Of a stretch of 50,246 nucleotides of DNA, positions 27,700 to 38,707 are shown in pieces (positions within the stretch are counted from its first letter, which is position 1; each line of letters starts with the position of its first letter). Source of the stretch: Haplomitrium mnioides (Eukaryota > Marchantiophyta > Haplomitriopsida > Calobryales); contig JBNGIS010022751.1 of NCBI GenBank assembly GCA_049999725.1, forward strand, positions 1 to 50,246, read 5' to 3'. The notes beneath the pieces are model-generated. The model saw only the letters and a program-made list of their open reading frames with translations. It was not told the origin of the DNA and did no database searches. The translations under genes and the position numbers were made by a program.

Positions 27700-29315
27700 T
27701 GTCAGCCAGTGATTTGAAGCACTGAGACAGAATTCAGTAAATCGGAAGCAATTCTGAACCAATGACCCTTAGCAAGTGTGAAGGTCTCTCAGGAATGACG
27801 GATTACTCTCAAATAGATAGTTAAGAGCAGGACGCATGATTCCTAGGAGGAAAACATGATCATGACGGGAGGATGAGAAGAGGGCAGTAATCGTCAGCCA
27901 GAGGAGGGGTCCCATTTCAAAATCCGAACTAGGACAACAAGAAGCCATGAGCCTCAAGGAGAATGCAGGGATCGTGGTCGAGCAGAGGAGAAGGGAACGA
28001 TCAATCTAAGCGAAGTGATCTGAGAAGAAAGAATGAACTCACAAGCAGACATCCGAAGGAAATCAGAGGAGACAGATTGCGGACATGTCCTGCAGCGGCC
28101 AACAATTGGGAAGGAAGGATCGGGGAAGAAATGAGGAGGTAGGATCGTCACAAGGGTGTGCAAGGCCAAGGAAGAGGGACGCCTCGATCCCGCAAGCAAA
28201 AGCGCGCCTGCAAGGGCCGATCCAACTCATTCTTCGAATCCGCGACTCCACGAAAACGTGGCAGCTCCAAGGAGTCCGCGGGTCTACAGGAAGCCCCCTT
28301 CCTAAGTGGAGATCCCACTTAAGGTGGTTCTGATCTGTCTTACGACATGGGAACCCCACTTAAGAGGGATCCGCGAAGAGTCCAAACGGGGATCTCCGAG
28401 GAATCGCCGAAAGGGTGACATAACATGGGTCTGTTCGAAGGAAGACAGAAGATGCTGGAAGGGTGATTCATCAACGTTCCGACCGAGGAAAAGCAAAGAA
28501 GAGCCGAAAGGGAGATAAATCGTTGACGGGACCGACAAAGAGCAAAGGGAGTCCGCAACGGCTCTTCGGATGACGTGGCGAGCGATGGGAGTCCGCGGAG
28601 CGATTCGGAAACATGGACAAAGGAGAGTGTAGTCCACGAGTCAACATCGGAAGAAGGGTCAGCGTGACGGTTAGCCTACCCCTTTGCAGGGCGGTGTCGG
28701 GCGACGCTCTTCGGACGACGTGGCACTCTGAGAAGCGAAGAGAGGATTCAGAAGGTCAATTGCGGAAAGGAGTCAGCCAACGGTCAGCCTACCCCTTTGT
28801 GGGGCATCGTCAGACAGCGCCTTGCGGATGACGTGGCGACTCAGAGAACCTCAGGCAAGTCAGAGGACACGTGGCAGCAAGGGAAAGCTCATCGGACCTC
28901 GGGCCGTGAGCGAGTCAACTTCGGAAGGGAAAGTCAAAGCGACGGTCAGCCTACCCCCTTGCGGGCCAGCGTTGGACGGCGGTGCAGCGGATGATGTGGC
29001 ACGCGGAGGATAACTGGGAATCTGCTAAGATTTTGTGGACCGAGTTCCGCGGGGTGCTTCAGAACTCTTTCTCGAAGGACTCTTCGGACCTGGTTCCGCG
29101 GGAATCTGCGAAATCTCTATCCGCAAGATTCCTCGGACACCCTGTTATTATTGTACTTGTCGTTTCTCGACCAATTGACAGGACATGCGGCACGCGCCTA
29201 TTTTCCGTGGTAATGAGATTAACTAACATTGGAGCCATGCGTTGACATTTCCCGTTATAAGCCTAACTGGATTAACGAATTCGAATGAAGGGCGCTGGGG
29301 TTTGCGAGGAGACGG
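27700..29315 (+). repeat. 3' LTR of Gypsy-A, first part
   Basis: Starts TGTCAGCCAGTGATTTGAAG like the 5' LTR and includes the roughly 570 bases (27780-28348) deleted there. It runs to GGGGTTTGCGAGGAGACGG, the position corresponding to about 24058 of the 5' LTR, where the inverted Gypsy-B begins. The LTR continues at 34157. Together both parts measure about 3.2 kb, the full LTR length. No coding region is recognised. Confidence 0.88.
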
Positions 29316-30863
29316 TGTCACTCCCATGTTTCCGGCCTTAACCTTCACAGTCGCCTCTTTGGACGCAGGGGATGACAAATTACGGGCATTCAGGTTCTTT
29401 TCTGAGATGGCTCCTTACCCTTTATCGCTTTAAGGCTTTAAGGATTCTTGCTTTCCTTATTAGCCTTTGATGCACCACTTACTCTGTTCAGACTACACTC
29501 AACTCATTCATTCACCACTCAGGTCAGTGTTCTCCACACTCAATCTTCCTTGTGTAATGCTGTCCATGTATTCCAAGGACCAAAACTCGAGGTCCTGTCA
29601 CCTTATGTGTAATTGGAACAATTACAGAAGTCTGGACTCCCCCTTTCAGAGTTGTCACAGATTGAGTACAATAGATCTCAACTATCCTAAGATGAATGAA
29701 TCACCAGACTAATCCTCAGGATTATAACCAGAGAGCATTTTCCCCCATGATCATTTCGTTGTCACAGGGACTGCATTCCCCCTTCCGAGATGTCTCAGGG
29801 TCTGCTCAGCTGTCTTGATATATTTTATACTACTCTACTGCATGAAATCAAATACATAATGAGAATCTAACTACACTTATATACATCAACTATTTACACT
29901 ATGTACTGTGAATAGGATCAGAGTCCTTGAAGACCTCTGGACAGATCCACCAAATGACTTCCCTTCTGAAACCTCCGCTGCCTTACAGCCTGCAGCCCAA
30001 CACTCACTACTCACACACCCTTATCCAGATAGTTTTGATACTTCTCTCGCGAGAAGTCCTGACTTTACTTACTCTCAGGCTAGGAAGAGGATATATTTTA
30101 GTTCCACCTCTGGAAAAGCACGGTCCTCCCGACTGTAGGTAACCCACTCCACACCAAGCTTTGAAGAGTATTACTCTCGCAGTACGCTGGTACTAACGTA
30201 GCCTCCCTCTTCTCAGCTCCACTTGAGATTAAAGACAGAGTGTACTCCGAACACTCTGGGGTGATACTCTCGCACAAGGAATGGCAGAGAACTCCAAGCT
30301 CCTCACTCGGCAACCTCTCCCAAAGTCATAACTGGCTGAATCCCTTCTAGATCTCCGTATCAGTAACCCTCCGCCCAGGTCCGCCTGCAAGGATGAGGTC
30401 ACCTGAATCTCCCCCCAGTCCTCCTCTAAATCCTCCGGATCCCCTGGGCTAGTACCTCTGCTTCACGTGATCTTCTCACTGAATTCTAACTCCAGCCACC
30501 CCTCGTTGCGATTTCCTTGTCCTCAGATCATGATACTCCTACACAGAGAAAGCAGAAACAACACCAAGTCCTCCCATGGTGGCCTCTCCCGAAGTCTTAG
30601 CCGGCGAGGAATCAATTGAGACCCCGTATCAATAACCCGCCACTCAGGTCCGCCTGCAAGAATGAGGTCACCTGGGTCTCCCCCCAGTCCTCCTCTGAAT
30701 TCCCCGGATCCCCTGAGCTAGTACCTCTACTTCACGTGGTCTTTTCAATGACTTCTCAATCCAGCCCCCCTCGTTGCAATTCCCCTTCGCATGCAGTCGC
30801 CTCACGCTCTGAGATTGCCTGTGCATCAACCCCTCTCAGAATCGACGTCCTTCGATGTATACC

Positions 30864-30963
30864 NNNNNNNNNNNNNNNNNNNNNNNNNNNNNNNNNNNNN
30901 NNNNNNNNNNNNNNNNNNNNNNNNNNNNNNNNNNNNNNNNNNNNNNNNNNNNNNNNNNNNNNN
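30864..30963. other. Assembly gap (100 N)
   Basis: Exactly 100 N inside the left arm of the inverted LTR. By comparison with 24010-24110 the missing LTR sequence is of the order of 100 bases, but the true size is unknown. The gap lies in a region present three more times in the window (24.0, 29.3 and 34.2 kb), so misjoining is possible. Confidence 0.97.
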
Positions 30964-31410
30964 TCCAGTTAGGCTCATCACGGGAAATGTCGACGCGTGG
31001 CTTCAATGGTGGTTAATCTCGTTACCCCGAAAGATAGGCGCGTGCCGCGTGTCATGCCAGTTGGTCGAGAAATGACAAATGCAACGATAACAGGAGTCCG
31101 AAGAATCTTGCGAATAGAGCTTCCGTAGATTCCCGCGGAGCCAGGTCCGAAGAGTCCTTCGGAAAAGAGTTCCGAAGCACCCGCGGAGCCCTGTCCACAG
31201 AATCTCAGCAGATTCCTGTACAGATTCCCAGTTATCCTCCCATTGCCACCTCATCCGTTGCACCGCCGTCCGACGCCGCCCCGCAAAGAGGTAGGCTGAC
31301 CGTCGCTTGGACTTCTTTCCATAGTTGACCATCGGAATCCCCTTCTCACTTCTCAGAGCGCCACGTCGTCCAAACGACGCCGCCCGACGCCGCCCCGCAA
31401 AGGGGTAGGC

Positions 31411-33124
31411 AGACCAGGTGGAAGTGGCTGTGGCCAGTGCAGGAATGGCCAACGCAGTACCACCTTCTGGGCTTCGGGGGAGATTCAAATACAAGTCCTT
31501 CAAGGGACGCCCGAAGGATGATCCAGATGTATGGTTGGACGACCTTGAAAACACTGCAGCGGCAAATGGTGAAACTTATGTGAAGCTTGGAATCCTACCT
31601 GCAGTTTTGAAGGGAGAAGCCCAACCTTGGTACAAGGATTTGCCGGATAATATCAAACGGGACTGGCACGCATTCAAGGAGGCATTCTTATCAGAGTTTC
31701 ATGGGATTGGTGAAGAGACAGAGGCACTGATCAAGATGGGTCAGCTAAGAAGAAGAAGAAGGATCTGAAGAAGAAGAAGCAGATCAAGGAGAGCAGTCAT
31801 CGCAAAGGCACCAAAAAAGTAAGATACAAAAAAGCTGAACCCGAACCTGAGGTAAGTAAGAAGCCAGAGGGGAGGGATCGAATTGATGAGCTGAGCGCCA
31901 AGCTGGAGTCGATGAATATACTTTTGGCAGGAATTAAGCCGGAGGGCAGACCCCTGCCAACAAGGAGAGTTGGAGTCTGGTGCGTCAGGTGCAAGCAGCA
32001 CAGACATTCTCCCAAGGAATGTCCAAACGACACAAATGTTGTGCACTATATGAGAGAGGAAGCGCCAGAGTACATCCGGGAGGAAGTGGAGTATGTCTTG
32101 GAGGAGGCCCCAGAAATGGTGTATCAGATCAACGGGGGACCTCGTACAATTATGAGCAGGCATGCAGGAGTGAACGCAGGACCTATGAATCAGTGGAGTG
32201 CGAATCGACCTACCAGAACGACAATTATGATCTACTGGAATTGTGGCCAACCAGGCCACATTTCATCGAGCTGTCCGGAGCCGCGGAAGAGTAGTTATGG
32301 CCAACCGCCTTCCCTGTGTTCCCAATGCAAGATGGAGGGGCATGTGGCCATGAATTGCCCAACCAGAAGATCTGATGCTGATCCTAGACCAAGTACGAAT
32401 CCTCCTCCCCCCTCAAATGTCAATCTGATCACGGTAGATTTGGAGGAGGAAGCGGAATTGCCGGGCTGGAAGACGCCAACTTCAGATGAGTGTTTCCGAG
32501 TGGTGACCCGAGCAGGGACAAAGACCAAGAAGAAAAGCAAGAGGAAGGCGGAGCAGAGAGCTCAGAAGAAAGTGGCTCAAGCAACCTCACCACGCAAAGA
32601 TCCAGATTATAGGAGGGATACTCCGAAATTGTTCTACTCGAAGGAGCAGGACCGGGTGAGTAGGCAATTGGAGGCTTTGGAGGCTGAAGAACAAGAGTTG
32701 GCAGCAGAGGAGACCCTCAAGGAAGTCCAGAAGCAGCAGGAAGGAAACAAGGAGGTCCAGAAGCCAGTTGAAACTGCGGAAGACTGGACAAAATCCTACC
32801 CTTACAGCATTCAAGCGGACGTCATAAGATGTCCTGTCACGGCCACAGTGGGCCAACTGATCAAGGATAGTCCACTGTATCGGAGACATCTTCGTGAAAT
32901 GCTAATGGGAGCTAGGAGGAGAAGAAAGCTACCCAAGGTGGGAACTCCAGCAGACCTGCAATTGGTATGTGAGGACAAAGGGGCTTCTGAAATTGACATA
33001 CAGATAGCAGGTTGCACATTGTCATTAGTGCCCGTGGATGGAGGAGCAGGTGTCAACATCATGACGAAGGAGACTACTCACAAGCTGGGATTCACGAAAT
33101 TCCAGCACACAGCCCGAATCATGA
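31411..33124 (+). mobile_element. Gag-protease segment inside the inverted LTR, flanked by GGTAGGC
   Basis: A 1714-bp coding segment on plus, antisense to the LTR that contains it. GGTAGGC occurs at both junctions (31404-31410 and 33125-33131) and once in the uninterrupted LTR, so it behaves like a 7-bp target duplication or microhomology. The segment has no LTR, primer-binding site or purine tract of its own. The stop codon of its main frame (TAG at 33127-33129) is supplied by the flanking LTR. Confidence 0.8.
31418..31768 (+). pseudogene. Gypsy Gag capsid-like domain
   Basis: Open from the junction; the first ATG is at 31445 (MANAVPPSG). It reads GRFKYKSFKGRPKDDPDVWL, NTAAANGETYVKLGILPAVL, KGEAQPWYKDLPDNIKRDWH and AFKEAFLSEFHGIGEETEAL. 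The 'FKG...DDPD.WL', 'L.G.A..WY..LP' and 'W..FK..FL.EF' motifs are the hallmark of the plant Ty3/gypsy Gag domain. The frame ends at 31768 (KMGQLRRRRRI) and the protein continues in another frame with KKKKQIKESSHRKGTKK, so a short frameshift divides it from the zinc-knuckle part. Confidence 0.82.
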
Positions 33125-33129
33125 GGTAG
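31912..33129 (+). pseudogene. Gypsy Gag zinc knuckles and protease, truncated
   Basis: A 405-codon frame; upstream codons are also open (VRYKKAEPEPEVSKKPEG, RIDELSAKLESMNILLAG), so the ATG at 31912 is only the first internal one. It has three CCHC knuckles: CVRCKQHRHSPKEC (intact), YWNCGQPGHISSSC (first Cys is Tyr) and CSQCKMEGHVAMNC (intact). A Lys-rich linker and a coiled-coil-like Glu/Gln stretch (LEALEAEEQELAAEETLKEV) follow, then SLVPVDGGAGVNIMTKETTH, the gypsy protease start, with DGG instead of the usual D(S/T)G. The protein is cut after FQHTARIMR by the LTR. It would have processed Gag-Pol in an intact element. Confidence 0.82.
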
Positions 33130-34156
33130 GCGGACCGTCGCGCTGACCCCTCTTCCGATGTTGACCCGTGAAACACATTCTCCTTCTTCCACGTTTCCGA
33201 ATCCCACTGCGGACTCCCAGCGCTCGCCACGTCATCCGAGAGCCGCTGCGGACTCCCTACGCTCTTTGCCGGTCCCGTCGATGATTTATCTCCCTTTCGG
33301 CTCTTCTTCGCTCTCCCTCCTAACAGATCCCCGCTAAGTCGCCCTTTCAGCTTCATTGGTTCTTCCCTCGTCGGAACATTGATGAATCACTCTTCTGGCA
33401 TCTTCCGTCTTCCTTCGGACAGACCCACGCTATGTCACCCTTTCGGCGCTTCCTTGGAGATCCCCGTTTGGACTCTTCGCGGATCCCTCTTAAGTGGGCT
33501 ACCCACATCGTAAGATGGATCGGAACCACCTTAAGTGGTATCTCCACTTAGGAAGGTGCCTTCCCGTAGCCTCGCGGACTCCTTGGAGCTGCCACGTTTC
33601 CGTGGATTCGCGGATTCGAAGAAACGAGTTGGATCGGCTCTTGCAGACGCGCTTCTGCTTGCGGGATCGAGGCGTCCCTCTTCCCTGGCCTTGCACACCT
33701 TTGTGATGATCTTACTTCCTCATTTCTTCCCCAATCCTTGATTCCCGATTATTGGCCGCTGCAGAACGTGTCCGCGATCTGCCTCCCTTGAGTGCCTTCG
33801 GATGTCAGCTTGTGGACTCGCTCTTTCTTCTCAGATCACTTCGCCTAGATTGGTCGTTCCCTTCTCCCCTGCTCGACCATGATCCCCGCATTCTCTCTGA
33901 GGCTCACGGCTTCCCGCTGTCTTGCTTCAGATTTCGAAATGGGACCCCTCCAGGGCTTGGCGATCACTTCCCTCTTCTCATCCTCCCGCCATGATTCTTG
34001 TTTCCCTCCTAGGAATCATGCGTCCTGCTCTAAACTATCTGTTTGAGAGTAAACCCGTCGTTCCTCAGAGACCTTCACACTTGCTAAGGGTCATTGGTTC
34101 AGAATTGCTTTCGATTTACTGAATTCTGTCTTAGTGCTTCAAATCACCGGCTGACA

Positions 34157-35743
34157 GAGAGCAATCGCTCGAGGGGGGTATACATCAAAGGATGTTGAAT
34201 CTGAGAAGGGTTGATGCACAGGCAATCTCAAGGCGCGAGGCGACTGCAAGCAAAGGGGAATCGCAACGAGGGGGGGCTGGATTGAGAATTCACTTAAAAG
34301 ACCACGTGAAGCAGAGTTACTCGCTCAAGGGATTCGGAGGATTCAAAGGAGGACTAGAGGGAGATCTAGGTGACCTCATCCTTGTAGGCGGACCTAGGCG
34401 GAGGGTTACTGATATGGGGTATCGATTGAATTCTGGCCGGCTAAGACTTCGGGAGAGGTCACCATGGGAGGACTTGGGGTCGTTTCTGCATTCTCTATGT
34501 AGAAGCATCATGATTTGAGGACAAGGAAATCGCAACGAGGGGCGGCTGGAGTTAGAATTCAGTGAGAAGATCACGTGAAGCAGAGGTACTCGCTCAGGGG
34601 ATCCGGGGGATTCAGAGGAGGACTGGAGGGAGATTCAGGTGACCTCATCTTTGCAGGCGGACTTGGGCGGAGGGTTACTGATACGAGGGTCTAGAAGGGA
34701 TTCGGCCAGTTATGACTTTGGGAGAGGTTGCCGAGTGAGGAGCTTGGAGTTGTCTCTGCCATTCCTTGTGTGGGAGTATCACCCCAGAGTGTTCAGAGTA
34801 CACTCTGTATTTAATCTCAATTGGAGCTAAGAGGGGGGGGCTGCGTTAGTACCCACGTACTGCAGAGTAAGACTCCTCAAGGCTCGGAGTGGAGTGGGTT
34901 ACCTACAGTCGGGAGGACTGTGCTTTACCAGAGGTGGAACTAAAATAAATCCTCTTCTTAGCACGAGGAAGTAAAGTCAGGACTTCTCGCGAGGGAAGTA
35001 TCAAAACTATCTGGATAAGGGTGCATGAGTGGTGAGTGTTGGGCTGCAGGCTGTAAGGTAGCAAAGGATTCATAAGGGAAGTCAGTTGGTGGATCTGTCC
35101 AGAGGTCTTCAAGGACTCTATTCCTATTCATAGTACATAGTGTAAATAGTTTGTGTATTGAAGTATAGTTAGATTCTCATTTTGCATTTGAGTTCATGTA
35201 GTAGAGTAGTATAAAATATATCAGTACAGTTGAGCAGACCCTTAGACATCTCGGAAGGGGGAATGCAGTCCCTGTGACAACCAAATGATCATAGAGGGAA
35301 ATGCTCTCTGTTTAGAATCCTGTTGTAGAACTTTGTGATTCATTCATCTTAGGATAGTTGAGATATGTTGTACTCGATCTGTTACAACTCTGAAAAGGGG
35401 AGTCCAAACTTCTGTAAATGTCCCTGGTTTCAGGACTCAACACCTTTCCACCCAATTTGATAGGACTTCGAGTTTTGGGTCCTTGGAATGCACAGACATA
35501 ATTACATGAGAAAGATTGAGTGTGGAGAATGCTGACTTGAGTTGGGAATGAGTGATTGTAGTGAAGTCCGAAGAGAGTAAGTGGTGAATCAAAGGCTAGT
35601 AAGGAAAGCAAGAATCCTTAAAGCCTTACAGCGACAACTGGTAAGGGGTTATCTTAGAAAAGAACCTGAATGCCCGCAAGTTGTCCGCCCCTGCGTCCAA
35701 AGAGGCGATTGTGAAGGTTAAGGTCGGAAACAAGTGAGTGAGA
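34157..35743 (+). repeat. 3' LTR of Gypsy-A, second part
   Basis: Continues the Gypsy-A LTR from the point of interruption: GCAATCGCTCGAGGGGGGTA corresponds to CGATTGCTCAAGGGGGGTAT at about 24062. It follows 24062-25641 to the end. The last bases are AAGTGAGTGAGA instead of TGGGAGTGACA. It is followed by the target duplication GATAG at 35744. It includes the 271-bp direct repeat seen in the 5' LTR. Confidence 0.88.
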
Positions 35744-35748
35744 GATAG

Positions 35749-36735
35749 ACATTCCAACCATCGTATTTAGACAACACCAAAAAATTCGTCACAACGCACA
35801 TGGAATAACAGAGGAGGCTGACAAATCTATAGAGGTCGATGAAATCTGTCTGGTCCGCGCCAACAACAAACCACATGCAATCGATGTGGCACACGTGGCC
35901 ACACCCAACCCACATGCAAAGTGCTCGTGCACCTAGCGCGACTATACCAACAACGCATCAAACCTCACAATCACGAGATACAGGGCAACTTACTGGAATT
36001 GACAAACATGGATGAATATCCACAATACAATGTACATCTTGAAAGTCACATGACTCACTCATCACTGTCTAACCAGAAAAATAGACCTGAGATAACCTGC
36101 ATTGTAGACAGCGGATCCTCGCACACCATTTTGCAAAACTACAAGTATTTCTTATCAATCAAACCTTCTTCCAGGCCTATGACATCTAACACTGGACATA
36201 ATCACATTGAAGAAGGACATGGTTTAGTGACCATTATATTTCCAAATGGAACAAGACTAGACATCAAATCAGCAATCTATGCACCTGCATCAACCAAAAA
36301 CCTCATCACTTTCCAAGATATACGACAAAACAGTTTGCACATTCAAACCATATCTTTTCAAGACAATGAAGTCCTCCATATCTTGAGTCCCACTAAAGCC
36401 AGCTTTGACATACGAGAATCATTCTCACTATCACCACCTGGATTATATACTACAACAATATTTTCATATCATGTCTCTACCAAACCAGTATCAACAACCA
36501 TTACATGGCACAACCGCCTAGGACATCTAGGCCGAGACATGTTCTATCGCATAAAAAAGGACAGCAAAGACATACCACAGAACGTGCATCTACTGCCACC
36601 AAATACTCCATGCTTGACATGCGCACAAAGCAAACTGAGAACTGTACCTTCTCATGGCAAAACAACAATCACAATTCCTCGATTCCTCGAGAGAATCCAT
36701 GCTGATATCTGTGAGCCATCCACCCACCTTCGAGA
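35749..36735 (+). pseudogene. Copia-3 zinc knuckle, protease and pre-integrase
   Basis: After the Gypsy-A insertion the gag resumes. The zinc knuckle CNRCGTRGHTQPTC (35876-35917) is a perfect CX2CX4HX4C. A 307-codon frame from 35921 then reads MDEYPQYNVHLESHMTHSSL, CIVDSGSSHTILQNYKYF (intact protease active site DSG), HIEEGHGLVTIIFPNGTRLD, TKNLITFQDIRQNSLHIQT and the His/Cys finger ITWHNRLGHLGRDMFYRI with CLTCAQSKLRT, ending in IHADICEP, which holds the first catalytic Asp of integrase. The frame shifts near 36720. Confidence 0.88.
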
Positions 36736-37420
36736 CCATTTTGATACTTCCTTATCACCATTGACGCATCATCCAAATGGTCAAAAGTATCCCTTCTTAC
36801 AACCAAAAACATGGTTTTCCCAAAACTGTTGTCCCAAATCTTGAAACTCTCAACACAGTTCCCTGATTACCCAATCAAAAATCTGAGAGTGGACAACGTT
36901 GGAGAATTCTCTTCACAGACTTTTGATGATTTTTGCACATCTATCAGCATAGATATACAATATTCAGTTCCATATATACACTTTCAAAATGGCATCGCAG
37001 AATCTACTATTAAGAGAATTCAACTCATAGCAAAACCATTACTTCTAAATTCAAAACTCCTCACCACTGCTTGGGGACATGCAGTCATGCACGCAACATC
37101 TCTATTGCATTACAAACCATCTGCATTCAATCAGAATTCCCCGCACCAACTTGCAGTCGGGATTCCAACAAATATATCACACCTTCGAACATTTGGCTGC
37201 CTCATCCTTGTCCCAATTTTAGGACCACATCAAACAAAGATGGGACCACAATGCCAAAAAGGCATATGTATTGGTTTTGAATCCCCTTCTATCATATGAT
37301 ATCTTGAACCCTCAACATCTGATGTGTTTAAGTCTCGATTAGTAGATTGTCAATTCTTTGAAGAATCTTTTCCACATCTACACAAGAGGACAAAGCTGTA
37401 CAATCTGAACATGAGGAGAA
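36736..37420 (+). pseudogene. Copia-3 integrase core and C-terminus
   Basis: A 162-codon frame (36811-37299) reads MVFPKLLSQILKLSTQFPDY, LRVDNVGEFSSQTFDDF (second Asp), YIHFQNGIAESTIKRIQLIA (Glu), MHATSLLHYKPSAFNQ and LRTFGCLILVPILGPHQTKM with CIGFESPSII. Together with the Asp of IHADICEP upstream, the DDE triad is complete, though spread over two frames. Beyond the TGA at 37297 the integrase tail goes on YLEPSTSDVFKSRLVDCQFF. It joins retrotransposon DNA to the chromosome in active relatives. Confidence 0.87.
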
Positions 37421-38278
37421 CTTAATATGGCACTAGCACTTGCCATTGGACTTTGATCAACGAAATGGACATTCAGATGCCAAAGTCAGAAGACTTCTCA
37501 ATTTACAACAAGCATTAATTAAAATGCCTAACGCATTCAACAATGCAGCCAACATTACCAAATCACATATAGAAGCTGCGAATGCTCCAGCAAGACTTCA
37601 AAAATTCAATACACTTGCCACTGATATACAACCTAAGGCAAAGCGTGGCAGACCTATAGGCTCAAAGAATAAGCCTAAATCATCGACATCATTGAACGTT
37701 GCTACAGATAACGATGAAATAGCAATTGACTATTCCCATACCGGTCAAATATGGGACAAATATTAGACCCCTATGGATGATTTATTCGCATTATCTATAT
37801 CAAGGTCTATAGACAAGGATATGCCTGATCCTTTATTTGTACGAGAAGTACAATTAAGAACCGATTGGCCCCAATGGGAATTAATTCAGAACTTGACTCT
37901 CTCATACAACGACAAGTATTCGGATTTATCATACCAGCACTGCCATATATAAATCTAACAAATTACAGATTTATTTTTATCTGCAAATATAATGCAAAAG
38001 GTGATGTCACAAGATATAAGGCAATAATAGTGGCCAAATGATACACTCAAATTCTTGGACGTTACTATGACCTTACATACTCACCTGTTATGGATACTAT
38101 TACTTATAGATATATGATAGCATTTGCTATCCAACATCATCTTACTATGCATATAATGGATGTCATCACTACCTACTTATAGAGCACTCTGGATACCCAG
38201 ATTTTTATGAAGGCACCCCCCAAACTCATATCAAGAATGGCATTTCACATTCAAGAGGAGAACAACCAAAGTACATAT
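37421..38278 (+). pseudogene. Copia-3 connector and RT N-terminal part
   Basis: The connector frame (37440-37766) reads MPLDFDQRNGHSDAKVRRLL, KSHIEAANAPARLQKFNTLA, AKRGRPIGSKNKPKSST and IAIDYSHTGQIWDKY. The RT start then shows FIFICKYNAKGDVTRYKAII-like codons, YYDLTYSPVMDTITYRYMIA, MHIMDVITTYL, a TAG, then STLDTQIFMKAPPKLISRMA and FHIQEENNQSTYGPLV. Thus block A runs in one frame into the GPLV array. The catalytic Asp of MDV is kept. Confidence 0.86.
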
Positions 38279-38707
38279 GGACCTTTAGTCCTAAGCAACC
38301 CAAATACTAAGATTAGACCTTTTGTCTCTCCTGGCCCAAATACTGAGATTAGACCTTTGTCTCTCATGGCCTAAATACTGAGGTTGGACCTTGTGTCCCT
38401 CATGATATGCACTATAAAAATGGACCTTTAGTCCATAGAGGCACAATGATTCAAAATGGACCTTTTGTCCTCAATGGCCAACAAATTAAAGGACCTTTTG
38501 TCCACAAAAGACCATTGCCAATCCAGAAAGGACCTTTAGTCCTCATGTCGAAAAGACAATGCCAAATGATGGAAAGTAAGTTGCATAATTATCTCAATGG
38601 ACCTTTAGTCTAGCCATCGCACTCGTTGAGTAAGCAGCATCTCAATGGATCTTTAGTCCCACATATATGCAAGTTGCATGAGCAACAACAAAGTGGACCT
38701 TTAGTCC
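38279..38707 (+). repeat. In-frame GPLV tandem repeat inside the Copia-3 RT region
   Basis: Eleven motifs of the type GGACCTTTAGTCC start at 38279, 38315, 38351, 38386, 38422, 38458, 38491, 38530, 38599, 38647 and 38695. The spacings are 36, 36, 35, 36, 36, 33, 39, 69, 48 and 48. The only value that is not a multiple of three is explained by a one-base loss (CCTTTGTC versus CCTTTTGTC). Encoded peptides include YGPLVLSNPNTK, NGPLVHRGTMIQ, NGPFVLNGQQIK and SGPLVPHHQS. The array begins after FHIQEENNQ and ends shortly before LIYGLKQSGRSWY. The same order of spacings (36s, 33, 69, 48s) is found in Copia-2, which has more 48-base units. Confidence 0.92.

Larger units (their letters stand above)
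29316..34156 (-). mobile_element. Gypsy-B, inverted LTR copy inserted in the Gypsy-A 3' LTR
   Basis: Reading on minus it starts TGTCAGCCGGTGATTTGAAG at 34156 and ends CATGGGAGTGACA at 29316, so both LTR termini are present once: a solo-LTR-like unit in reverse orientation. Its two arms (34156-33125 and 31410-29316) together equal one full LTR of about 3.1 kb, with an assembly gap at 30864-30963. Between the arms sits a foreign gag-protease segment. The flanks GACGG (29311-29315) and GAGAG (34157-34161) are not an exact duplication, so the target site is either mutated or the insertion was not a simple one. Confidence 0.82.
22977..35743 (+). mobile_element. Gypsy-A, non-autonomous LTR element nested in Copia-3 gag
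   Basis: The 5' LTR is 22977-25641 and the primer-binding site starts at 25650. The internal part is 25642-27699, with only a gag-like coding region. The purine tract is 27687-27696. The 3' LTR is in two parts (27700-29315 and 34157-35743), split by Gypsy-B. LTR ends are TGTCAG and GTGACA (GTGAGA in the right copy). I find no protease, RT, RNase H or integrase in the internal part, so it would depend on a partner element. GC content is visibly higher than in the copia and satellite regions around it. Confidence 0.88.

Noticed and set aside
29311-34161. Exact target duplication for the inverted Gypsy-B
   Set aside because: The flanking pentamers GACGG and GAGAG do not match. I therefore report the borders from LTR homology only.
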